From Eublepharis macularius (taxonomy: Eukaryota; Chordata; Lepidosauria; Squamata; Eublepharidae): DNA of 64,000 nucleotides. Positions within the stretch are counted from its first letter, which is position 1. Each line of letters begins with the position of its first letter. Shown here piece by piece: positions 34,701 to 47,596 of the stretch. The notes under the pieces were generated by a model. That model saw only the letters and a program-made list of their open reading frames with translations. It searched no databases and was not told the origin of the DNA. The stretch spans positions 8,827,001 through 8,891,000 of the forward strand of contig NC_072795.1 of NCBI RefSeq assembly GCF_028583425.1, read 5' to 3'. The position numbers and the translations under genes are program-made.

Positions 34701-37700
34701 GAAACATTTTAAATGAATTACTATAATTTTTCATTGATATCTTCAGGTATTGCACTTGCAAACGGTCACACCTGGAAGCAGCAGAGGAAGTTTGGGCTAG
34801 TTACCCTGCGGAAGCTGGGACTGGGGAAGAAAGGCCTAGAGTACCAAATACAAGAGGAGGCCCATCAGCTTGTCAAGTCTTTTGAAAATGAAAAGGGTAT
34901 GTGTTACTAGGAGACATTTTGCTGTTACTATATACATTATCAGGATATGATTTCCCCTAAACTGGCTACCATCATTCTTATTATTGTACCTGAGGCATGC
35001 ATATTCACTTTCAGTGGAAAGTTAGGATTCCTATCCATGCTTTCCATTACCATTATTTTATAGCATCTCTCTGTTTCAGTCTGTACTTGATTAGGCCTAT
35101 TACACACTGTGTGTGTAGCAATTTATTCAGGATCATTCAGGAAGGCCTCTTGGCTGAAACGTGTATGATCTGGTGATATGCATATACATGTTTTGTGAAG
35201 GAGGATGGACTAGATGACCCTAAAGATCCCTTTCAACCTTGGCCACTCTAGACTACAGATCAAGGGCCAGTTCTGTGGCATCAGTTAACTTGGTTCTGAA
35301 GTCGGAACTGGTCACCACAAAGATGCACACTCCATGCACCTCATTGGAGCTGATATCATCTTCTGAGCCTGCAGCAAAGAGGTCTAAGAAAACTAAACAC
35401 TCCTCCAGTGCCGAGTCCAAGGACCAAGATAGGTTAGACAACTCCATGAGGAAGTTGTGTTGGTGGCTCTGAGGACCCCATCACTGCATCTTAATTCCCC
35501 GGAAAGGTTGTTTTACGAGGGTAAACTTCAGGAACCAGACCCAGCTCCTGTCATAGAAGACTCAGATGTTTGGATGGTGGAGCATGTGTTCAAATTGATC
35601 CCTTGCAGAGAACCAACACCGGTGGAGGAGACATCAGCTCAGATCCAAGCTTTGACTTCAAGAGCATGCTTCCCAACTTCAAGCCAGCAAAGTGAGCCCA
35701 GATCTGAATCTCTCTATTTGTCAGAACTAAGATGTTCATCTCACTGTCACACTCTGGGTCACACTCTGCTCCACTAGACAAAGATGGCAGAAAATTGGAC
35801 TGCTATGGAAGACACCAATACTCTCTTGGTGGTTAACTTGAGCATTGGCAACCACCAAATCATCATGGAAGGTTACAAGCTGCGTTTGTGGGAGAAACTC
35901 TTTACGTCCAAACCCTACGTTCCCTGTGAAAGGATGCTCCAGTTTCTATTGGTTTGCACCAGATTGAGATGCTATTGAAGTCTGCCAGAAATGTTTTCTA
36001 TACTCACAAATCTGCCTTCATCCCCTTGGTGACCTGCATGTGATGGTGCACCATGCTAGCCCCTGCAGTAGCTCTGGCCAAGCATGCGCAGAAGGCTCTC
36101 CCAGGGACCACCAACTTTCAGGCAAAGTTTAAGTAGCCCAACAAGGACTGGATCTCTTTCAAGGTTCACTTGGCCCTCCCCAAGGCACTCTCCACCTTAC
36201 TGTATAGAGCTCCCAACTTGTCTTGCAGCAGGCTGCATGTGCCCTTTACTGAATTTATCAATATACCAAAGTATGTCATGCAGTCTGTAGGGGCCCTCTA
36301 TTTTGTCCTGTGCAAGCAGCATGCCAGGTTTCCCTGTGATCCTCTTGAACAACTGTAGTAGCTCTGCACATGCAGTGATACCTGCTGGATCTACCATTAA
36401 GAAATCATCTAAGTAATGTGTGAAATACAGAGTGCCCTCTCAGAATTCTGCTGTCCATTCCAGAAAGATGCTGAATGTTTTGAAGGCAGTGCATGGTACT
36501 GCACATCCTTTCGGCATGGCCTTATCCACATACTACTGCCCATGGAACTTGAAGTCCAGGAGGCAATAATCATCCAGGTGTACTGGCAGTAGTCGAAAGG
36601 CTGATGGAATGTCACACTTTGCCTTCAGGGTGCCCAGCCTGCAGACATGCACTAAGTTCACAGCTTGATCTAAAAAAGAGTATCGCAACAAGCACAGTGC
36701 TTGGGGGATTGCATTGCTGATTGATGAACCTTTTGAGTAGGAAAATGGTGGATCAGGTGATATTCTCCCAGTGTCTTCTTAGGAACCACTCCCAAAGGGG
36801 ATACTCTAAAGTTCACAACCAACTCCTTCTGAATTTTGGCTGCCACCACATGTGGCAGGTCCTGGACTGATTTCAAATAGTCCACACCCATCACAACACA
36901 TGGCCATCTGTATGGAATCCTGAAGCCTTTCGTGAAACCATCCCAAATAATTTTTGCAGCCTTCCAGTTCTGGTAGCACTCCAGCATGGGCCAAAGCACT
37001 GCCAGGGAGACTGGTGTCCTGGCCAGGATCCAGCAGTCTCCTATTTGTCCCTCCTGGAGCCCCCCCACAGAGGCTCAACTCCTGTCATCCTCTTTTGTCT
37101 TTCCCTCACTGCTCCAAAAGGACTTCTGTGCATCAGAGCTCCAAGGGCATGCCGGGAGTGCTGCCCATAGCATCTTTTGCAGATGTGATCTTACCTACAC
37201 TGGGTCTGTTGGCATCTGCCCAGATTAAACTCCCAATAAGGTCTCCTGATCATGTACCATCTCATGCCCCTTTCTGGGCCAGAGCACACTCTGTGCTGCC
37301 CCATCCAGTCATCCTGACTGTCTCAATCCAGACATCACCATCCTTTCAATCCCACCTGGCATGCTCACTGCTGGATGCCCTCTTCCTGAATTCCTCATCA
37401 TACTCAATAGCTGCCTTGTCACCTTCTGCTGTCCTAATGTGTTCTACTTGCAACAAGTGGCCTCCAAGGTGCCAGGCCTTCTCCAGGTACTCTGCTGTGA
37501 CAACCCCCATGTGTACTCCATACCCTTCCACCCAGTTGTGAAAGGTGTGCTCAGCTGTCCATTCCCCTTTGCTTTTCTTGCAATTTTTAAAGTGGCCACG
37601 GTCACCAGCTGCCTTTCCCGAGCGTAACAAAATAAACATTTATTTATTTATTATTATATTAGATTTTTAGTCCACCCTCCCCACCAGGCGGGCTCAGCGT

Positions 37701-40700
37701 GGAGTACAACATTTCAAATTACATAAATACAGTTAAAAACAGATAAAACAGTATACAAATAACATTAAAACAACTTTATACAATACAGCTTCTCTTCAGA
37801 TGGCAATGAAAAATACTGCTTTTCAAGCCCTGGCTCATATGTGGGGTGGTGGACAGATCTTTAGTGTGGCCAGTGGGGGCCCAACCTAGCCTCCGCCATA
37901 TGCCTGGCAGAACGTCTCTGTCTTACAGGCCCAGCAGAAAGATAATAAATCCCACCGGGCCCTGGTTTCCTCATACAGAGAGTTCTACCAGGTCGGTGCC
38001 AGGACCGAAAAGGCCCTGGCTCTGGTTGAGGCCAGGCAGGCCTCCCTTGGGCCAGGGACCACCAACAGATGTTTATTTGTTGAATGAAGCATCCTTTGGG
38101 GGGGTACATATGAGGAGAGGCCGTCCTGCTGATATGCTGGGCCCAGTCCGCATAGGGCTTTTTAGGTCAACACCAAAACCTTGAACTGGACCCAGTACTC
38201 AACTGGTAACCAGTGCAGCTGGCATAGTATAGGCGTTATATGTTCCCTAATTGAGACCCTTGCAATTACTCATGCAGCTGCATTTTGGACCAGCTGTAGC
38301 CTCTGGATCAGGCCCAGGGGAAGCCCTGCATAGAGCGAGTTGCAGTAGTCTAATCTAGAGGTGACCATTGCTTGGATCACTGCAGTTAAGTCATGGGTTG
38401 ATAGGTAGGGGACAAGCTGCCGGGCCTGTCTTAGATAGAAAAATGAAGACCGGGCAACCGCTTCGACCTGTGCCTCCATAGTCAGGGAGGCATCCAGGAT
38501 CACCCCCAGGCTCCTAACTCTCAAAACCAGCACAAGTAGTGCTCCATCAAGATCAGGGAGCCGGAGTCCCATGCCCACGGCCCCCAGACCCACATGCAGG
38601 ACCTCCGTCTTTGTGAGATTTAATTTCAACTGACTCTGCTTCAACCATCCAGTCACATCTTTGAAGGCAAGCTCCAAGACATCTGGGGCAGAGTCGGGCC
38701 GTCCGTCCATCATCAGATATAGTTGGATGTCATCAGCATATTGATGACACCCAAGTCCAAAACTCCACACCAGCTGGGCGAGGGGGCGCATATAAACATT
38801 CAACAGTAATGGGGAGAGTATTGCCCCCCTGAGGGACACCGCACCCCAATGGGTGGCGGGATGACAATTTCTCCCCAAGTGCCACCCTCTGTCCCCAACT
38901 GTGGAGAAAAGAGACAAGCCACTGTAAGGCAGTCCCTCGTATCCCCACATTGGCAAGGCGGTGGGTCAGTAGATCATAATCGACCATATCGAATGCTACT
39001 TGACAGATCCAGTAGTATCAGCAGTGCCGATCTGCCGTGATCCTGCTGCCTGCGGAGATCATCCGTGAGGGCAACCAGCAACATCTCCACCCCATGTCCT
39101 GGGCGGAAGCCAGACTGGAAGGGATCTAGGGATGAGGAATCATTCAGGAAACCCTGTAGCTGCTCCACCACCACCCACTCAATCACCTTACCCAGAAACG
39201 GGAGATTTGAAACTGGTGGTAACTGACCAGGTCGATGGGGTCCAAAGTTGAGGTAGAATACAACCAGTGGAAAGGACTATGGCAAATGGGAGTCTGAGAA
39301 GATATTCCTGTAAAAGTCTTACCCTGAAAGGATTTTCCACAGCTTGCCAGGAAGATAAATATAGTAACCAGTTAGAGATGGATGATGGAAGCAGATGAAG
39401 TTGATAAAAAGAAAGAGTAAGAGGGAGTTAGGAAATCTGGACCTTTCTCAAAATTCCTCATACTGAGGAGAGAATTAGAAGGGTTCTTTGGAAAAGGGAA
39501 AATCATAAGCCCATTAGAGTAAGTGTGAGATGCTTTGTCTGAAAGCCAGGTTTGTTGGCAAGAGTCACTTAGTTGTTAAATGAAGCATTGTATCTTCTCA
39601 ACTTGTATTGTACAGTACTGAGCCCGGTGTTAGGGAACCACAAAGCTTTTCTCTGTCTCTGAGGATCAAGCTAAACATGCACATTTTTAAAGAGTTGACT
39701 CTGGGTTCCCCATAGGAACTGTGGGGGCAGAGGGGAAGGAGTCTTAAAAAATAAAGGTGAGCCCAAATAGCCTTGGAATGACACTGCAGAGGAAATGTCA
39801 AAATAGCTTGACGGAGGGGAGGGTAATTTCCTTGTTTTTACTGCTCCATGTACACAGAATACTCCATGTGAAGCAGCAAAACCAGAGACTCCTCTCCCAC
39901 TGGCTCTTTTGGAAAATGGCTTGAGGGGAAGGGAAGAGCCCCCCCCCTCCCACACATGGTGGCTTCTGAGGCTGTTTAGGGTCTCCTTTATTATTTAACA
40001 GGCCTTCCCCACAGCCCCCACAACTCCTATGAGGAACACAGACACAAGTCTTTAAAAACCTACATGTTCAACTAGACCCTGAGGGCCAAGCTACACATGA
40101 CGAATGACACTTGAATGGCAAGTGTATTTCTCCCTGTTCACTTGCCCTCCACTCAATCTACTTGCCGTTCAAGTGTCATTCGTCATGTGTAGCTTGGCCC
40201 TGAGTGAATCAAAATAAAACATATTCAGGAGTTAGCTGTATCTCCAACTACATTTAACCTACTAAGCACAATATCCCACATTCAAGGAATCCTCAGATGT
40301 GCTGACACCTAAAATCCCTCAAACTTGTCTGCTTTCTTATTAAGCTACCCGTTTTTCTAAAAAAATATGCACCTTAATAAAGCAAAAAAGTGCCCAGAAA
40401 TTATCCTAGCATTTGGGTCCTTACCCACTCTTTTCCTCAGAGAAGAAACACAACACTTCTTGAATATTTTTGGTATATTTCTGCTACATTTCATGGCAGC
40501 ATTTCTGATCACTGCTGACAATTAGGAATCAATTGGGCTATGATTTTTGGATGTGTGTTGCAAATATTTCCTGGCCTCTTTTCAGCAAAAGCATAATTGT
40601 TTACATGAGAAAGAAGCGCATGTACAAACAGAGTCTTCTTTGACACTGCCAATAGTGCCTAGCTTACTGTGTAGGAACGAAGCAGAACCTGTTTGGATTA

Positions 40701-43700
40701 ATATTTAGTTTGCCTGTCTAACAGTAGGAGTGACTACATTGGCTGTCCATCATTCCCACTACCATGCCACCCTGACCCTTTTTGCACCTTCTAAGACTGG
40801 CAGGATTTCGATTCCAGAGGCCTCCTTCTCTTGGGGATGGCTCCACTATGAAATCCTGCTGTTAGTATTAACCAGAGAGTTAGAATGCATAGTAATATGA
40901 ACATTCATTATTTTATTTTTCAGGGCAACCTCTTGACCCTACATTACCCATCACTAATTCCGTCACCAATGTGGTCTGTGCTCTGACTTTTGGTCAGCGG
41001 TTTTCTATTGAAGATGAAGACTTCCTCAAGTTGAGAGATGCCTTATTTCATTCCTTACGGTTTACAGCAACCTTCTTTCATTTTGTGAGCTTCTTTTTCC
41101 CCCTATGGTGTCAAACATGTCTTGTCTCGCAAAGGCCCCCCCAGTGCATTTACAAGTGCAAGAAGGGCTGCCAGGTCTAGGGTTGCCATGTTCCTCTACC
41201 CTCCCAGTGGGAGGTGGGGGACCCGGTGCTTACATTTTCGGCCTTTCCTGGGAAGTGACGTCATCACAAAGGCATGGGAGCATGCACGTGCTTCTCAGCA
41301 GGCTGATTTAGGCCCCAAATGGGCCTGATTTGACCCCTTTGGAGCCAAAATTGGCCCACTGAGAAAAACAGGAGTGCTCTCAGGGGCAGCATGATGTCAT
41401 CACTCCTAACCCTAACCCTAACCCTCTTAGCTAGATGAGTAAAGGCTGGAGGAGGAGGGTGGGAGCAGGAGATCCCTTGCCCTCAGCACAGGGATAACAT
41501 TCCTAGCCAAATGTTGTGGGGAGGTGGACTTAGTGGCTCATGTGGGGCTCACTGGTGATGTCTTTTCATCGCAAGCAACATGCTGAAGAGACTTTCCATG
41601 CCACAAGAACTGAAATCAGCATGTCACTGTGGAGCGATGGGAACGATCTGATATATCCCTGAGTCTCCCCAGGCATCCCGTGGCATTGGTGACATCTCCT
41701 TCCTGCTGAGCCTCTGCTGCTGATGACCGATTGAGCACAGGTCAGCTTCCAAGAGCCTTGCTACGTAGTACCACACAGGAGCGTTAGCAGTGGCAGAAGG
41801 TGGACTTCGGAGGGAGCGACATGTTACCTTTCCATATTTTGGATGCTAACTAATTAGTGAGAATCACCTTTACAGGCTGCAGTTGGGTGAGGGAAAATGA
41901 TGGGAGGGGCTATTTTTTCTGCACGGGAGATTAGATGCTGGGGTGGGATGGGTGCTATGCTGAACAGACATATAGGATAATGTATGTTTCAGCAGGATGT
42001 ATGTTTCAGCAGTCCAATCCCCACAGTTCCTTCTCTGAAGCATCCTAAAGATGTTTTTCAGAAAAAAAACCCCAAACATTTGAGACAGGGTCAAGCTACA
42101 AGTGACGAATGACACTTGCCTGGCAAGTGAACAGACTCATGTGTATTCCTCCCTGTTCACTTGCCATTCACTTGCTCTCCAAGTGGAGAGCAAGTAGAGA
42201 GCAAGTGAGAGCCAAGCTACAAGTGACGCCTTACACAGGTTGGACACTTGTCAGCTTACCTCACATTTTGATGGGAAATGCAGGCATCCCGGTTTTACAG
42301 CTTGGCTCTCCATTACAGCTGCAAGACCAGGATGCCTACATTTCCCATCAAAACTTGAGGGAAACTGACAAGTGTCCAACCTGTGTAAGGCGTCACTTGT
42401 AGCTTGGCTCTCAAAGGCAAGTGAACAGGGAGGAATACATGTGAGTCTGTTCACTTGCCAGGCAAGTGTCATTCATCACTTGTAGCTTGACGCACAGTTT
42501 GTTTGAAGTGGGAACAAACAGGGTTTGGTTTATGGATTATATTACAGCGCCTCCTTGTGGTAGTCAGGGGACTTTGCTTTTTATCTCTCCTGTAGCTGTA
42601 CGATTTCTTCCCATGGCTCATGAAACATCTTCCAGGGCCTCACAAGGAGGCAATCGCCTACAATGATTTTGTACGTTCCTTTGCAAACAAAGAGATAGAA
42701 ATGCATAGAAAACATCAGGCCATGCATGAACCACAGGATTTCATCGATTACTACCTACTTCAGATGGAGAAAGTAAGTACTGGTTTGGTGTTCAGCATTT
42801 CAAAGCCAACATTTTATCACATAGCAAAGATGATCTTGGGGTATTTTCTCTCTCCCAGCCTAATCAACCTTACATGATTGCGGAGAGGGGAAAAAAATTA
42901 GTGGGAACCATGTACTCTCTCCAGAATTGCTAAAAATGTAATACCGTGTAATTTAATACCATGTAATTTAAAAATGTAATACCATGTAATTTAAAATGTC
43001 ATGATTTAAGATGTTGTGGGGGCTAATACTTCTGAATTACATTGAGTGTGTAGAGATGAGTGTGAAGCACAGGATAATTTGTTGGCACAATACACTCTCT
43101 TTTCCTTGTAACATGTTATGTCTCTAGTGTAAGGATACTCAAATGGCTCCCCATGACTCTTCTCTAGCCCTAAGAGAGGGCCCTTTGAGGACATCTGGAC
43201 TGCAGACTGGAACCAAAAGGGTTAACATATAAACCAGGGTCTATTCCTATATATTCCAAGGTCCTGGGGGTAGCACTAACCATCTATGCAACCCAGTGTC
43301 AAGAAGAACTGAATGAGAGAGCAGAAAAGAAGACAGGCAAAGTCTTATTTAGAAAAAAGCCTTCTTTTTTCTGTCACAGTTGTTGGAAATTAAGGACTCG
43401 GCACTCCAGTATGATAATGTGGTTTCACTATTACTAAATAGACAAACAATATGAATTTATTTTTAGATATTTGTAGCACATTCATCGAAGCCTACATATG
43501 TTTCTGTAAACATTTCTGTAAAAAAATGTAAAATATATATTTAAAAAGAAGGTTAAAGCCCAGGCAGCCCATCTACCTTAAGGTATCTAGAGACTAGCTC
43601 TGGCAGAGACCAAGGAGACCTATTTCACTGATCAGATTGGCCCATCTCCTGTATTTTCAGACTCAGTTTTCTGGAACTTTGAATAGAGCTTTGATAAAAA

Positions 43701-46700
43701 TAGCAAAATCCCTGACCTGAATAGCCAAGGAGAGCCTGATCTCGTCAGATCTCAGAAGCTAAGCAGGGTCGGCCTTGGTTAGTAATTGGATGGGAGACCT
43801 CCAATGAAAACCAAGGTTGCAGAGGCAGGCAATGGCAAACCACCTCCGATAGTATCTTTCCATGAAAACCCCACCAGGGGTCACCATAAGGCAACTCTGA
43901 CTTGAGGGCACCATACATACATACACAAGAATAGCAAAATGCTTTGAATTAAAAAACTGCATTTTATTTGTCTCATTGTCTACAACAGTGCAAGAACGAT
44001 CCCAGCTCTACCTACAATACAGAGAACTTGTCCAATTGCGTTTTAGACCTTTTTGCTGCAGGAACAGAAACAACCACCAGCACGCTTCTCTGGGCGCTAG
44101 TCCTCATGGTGAATCATCCAGATATCCAAGGTGAGAAAATGTGCAATGTGAGAAAAAGCCCCTTTGATGTTGACAGAGAAGTTAATTTGGGCTTTTTAAT
44201 GCAATGGATTACAGTTATTCGGAGATTTCATACTAGCCCCACATGCTTGACAAATCCCTCCATTTTTGTCCATGCTATATCCCTTATTACACTGAAAATT
44301 TACATGTGAGAGATTTAATGTATAACAATAACTCATGTACCAATAAAAATAGACATGTATTTTTAATCTTGGTTTCCTTCTGTATATTACTACACATTGC
44401 TACACCTCTTCCTATATCATCCTTATTCATAAGGCCTCACTATAGCAACCATTTATTCATGCAGGCAAAGCACTCTGCATATGATCAGAGGCATTTCATT
44501 TCTTTTGGCACTAACAATGGATTCCAGATCTAGGCCCTGCTCTTAGCTGCATGAAAGTAAAGCTGGTACTCTGCACATGCTCAGAGACCCTTTTCTTTAT
44601 TACTGCTTTGCAAGATGTAGAGCTCAGACTAGACATTGAATGAAGAACTCCCAGCTGGTCTTGAGGCCTGGCTCAGATAAAGCCATCTCCTGTTTTCTAC
44701 TGCCTTATTGTAGTGCAACTCATACCAAATCCATTAGCTAGTTTTCCATAACTGTCCTTGAATTTTCCTTCAGGAGGGAACTCACTTATGCATCATCCTT
44801 GATAATCAAGAAGTCCAAATATCTATCAAAATAAAGGAGACCCCCTCACCTCTGCAGGAGTATACCGTATACCCTGCAGCTGTGGACAAGTTTACATCGG
44901 GACCACAAAGCGTAGCATCCAGACAAGAATAAAAGAACACGAAAGACACTGCAGACTTGGACAGCCTGAAAAATCAGCAGTGGCTGAACATAGCCTAACT
45001 CAAACAGGGCACAGTATCTTATTCCAGGACACCAAAATACTGGACAACACTTCCAACTACTTTGTCAGACTGCACAGGGAAGCCATTGAAATTCACAAGC
45101 ATAAGCAAAACTTCAACAGGAAAGAAGAAACCTTAAGAATGAACAAAGCATGGGCTCCAGTTCTGAAAAACACCAGGCCAACAAAACACTCCACACCCGA
45201 CAATAGCCCTGCAGAGAAGATTAGCACATCAAGCACCAATCCATATGCAAAAGAACCTCCTCAGGATACAGTGAAGCCTCCCGCCATTAGCATTCCACAC
45301 CCTGGGAAACTCTTACAGAATGACTCAGCTCAACCCCACCCCTCCTGAGTAGATACAAATGACCTACATCTTTTCCACACTGTGACACTGAGAGATCTCT
45401 GTCTTTTGGTGCTACACCTCTGAAGATGCCAGCCACAGCTGCTGGCGAAACGTCAGGAACTACAATGCCAAGACCACGGCTATACAGCCCGGAAAACCCC
45501 CAACAACCAAAATAAAGGATTGTCCATATTCTATATATTAAACATTCATCCTATCTGTTATAGACAAGGGTAGGATAAACCTCTCCTGCCCTCACCATTG
45601 CTAACCCAAACCAATTATCTCCCTTCCGTGTCTCCTTTTAATCTATAAAGAAGGCATAGAAAGAACTACCCATAGATCACCTATGTCATGTAGTCCCATG
45701 ATTGAATATGCTTATTCAGTTCTTTTGATTGCCCAGTCAACAAAATTCTGTATGCCAGTGAGCTTTCCAGTTCTTTTCCATCAAATACTAACAAAGTTAT
45801 TTTTAGTGTGAGGATTATCTTGTGGGCTTCCACAGAGCATAATTTTATTCTCCATGTTACTCAACTTCTATAGTAAAGAGTCCAGTAGCACCTTTAAGAC
45901 TAACCAACTTTATTGTAGCATAAGCTTTCGAGAGCCACAGCTCTCTTTGTCATATGCATCACAGCTCTCGAGAGCTATGGCTCTCGAAAGCTTATGCACA
46001 ATAGAGTTGGTTAGTCTTAAAGGTGCTATTGGACTCTACTACAGACTAACATGGCAAACTCCTCTGTATCTATGAGCATGGAAATCACTCAACTTCTATG
46101 TAAACCTTTAGGAGAAATCATCTGTAGTTGTGGAACTGGATATTTCAATGTGCAGATGACACCCGGCTCTGCATCTCACGGTAGAGGTCTTGAGTTGCTG
46201 CCTCAAGGCTGTGTTCAAATGGCTGAAAATGAACAAATTGAAATTGAGACAAGACAGAAGTGATGTTGGTTAGGAAAGGGGAGATCTTGAAAGACATTGT
46301 TCTTCCTGTTTTTGATGGGTTTTAATTGACCCTCACTTACTTGATTAAGAGCCTAGGGATCATGGATCCACCAACCCTGCTGCAAGAGAAGCAAGTTATT
46401 GCAGATTTTTAAAAAAGCCTTCTTCCAGTTTAGTCTATCCTGGAAGATGGCTCACTACCTTGACTGCAGGATTTGAGTCCGGGGGCACCTTAGAGACAAA
46501 CAAGATTTTCAGGGTGTAAAGTGTAAACTTTAAAGAGTCAGAGCTCCCTTTATCAGACAGAAGCAGGGATTGAATTCCCCATTAGGGAGAAACTGGTAGT
46601 ATAACATTTGTTATAAATCTAATGTTGACTACTGTTCACCACCACCCCAAAATTATTGCTATTGCTGTTGCTTCATCATCCAGTGTTTGCACCAGCCTCC

Positions 46701-47538
46701 TTGAAGTACAGTTTGCAGAACTGCAGTCTGAAGAAGGGAGCTCTGACTTTTGAAAGCTTACACTGTGAAAGCTTGTTGGTCTCTAAGATGCCACTGGACT
46801 CAAACCCTGGTGTTATACCGCACACCAACATGGCTTCCAACCTAAACGAAAATCTCTTCTTAGTGTGTGTTTACGTCATGAAAGTAATGTTCTCCCCAAA
46901 TTTCATGATTCTAGGCCCAGGGGTTTGGGCTGGGCGTTGATGAGTCAGTCGGGAAGACACCTGTCTTTATATAGAGAGATGCTTAAATTAATGATATTTT
47001 CTTGTAGAGAATTTAGATGTTGTGTTTAGGTTCAGGATTATTCATGATTGAAGCAGTGGATAACTGTAGAGATATGAATCAGATGATTATAACATGTAAC
47101 ATGTAGTTAATGTTTTATGTTTTTATGTTTGAGTTTATTATTCAAAATAAATAAAAAACTATTTTTAAAGAAGGATAGCACTGCTAGTTCCTCATAGCAC
47201 TGCTAGTTCTCATACCTGAGCTGATATTCAGACTCTTTTAAAAGAATGATATGGAATAAATTCCTTTTGCCATTTATATTTCTCATTGCTTTTCTAGTCC
47301 TGTACCCAAAATAAATCTTTGGTTTCATTCCCTTAGAAAAAGTCCAGAAGGAGATAGACGATGTTTTGGGTTCCTCTCAATCATTCTCCTACCAAGATCG
47401 GAAGAATCTTCCCTATACCAATGCTGTGATTCATGAGATCCAGCGTTCAAAATATAACTTATTGTTTGGCATCCCAAGACAATGTGCAAAGGATGTGAAG
47501 ATTATGGGATTTCTTATCCCTAAGGTAACAGAAAAGTC

Positions 47539-47596
<58 letters not shown>

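Noticed and set aside
35239..35472. Possible host exon (Ser/Lys-rich frame)
   Set aside because: No splice context or recognisable domain; it adjoins a DIRS-like relic and is more likely transposon-derived or noise.
41406..41426. Chromosome-fusion scar
   Set aside because: Only about 21 bp and located at the end of a dispersed repeat.
43716..43932. A functional 5S rRNA gene
   Set aside because: The 5' third of 5S is missing or changed and the sequence continues into a SINE body.
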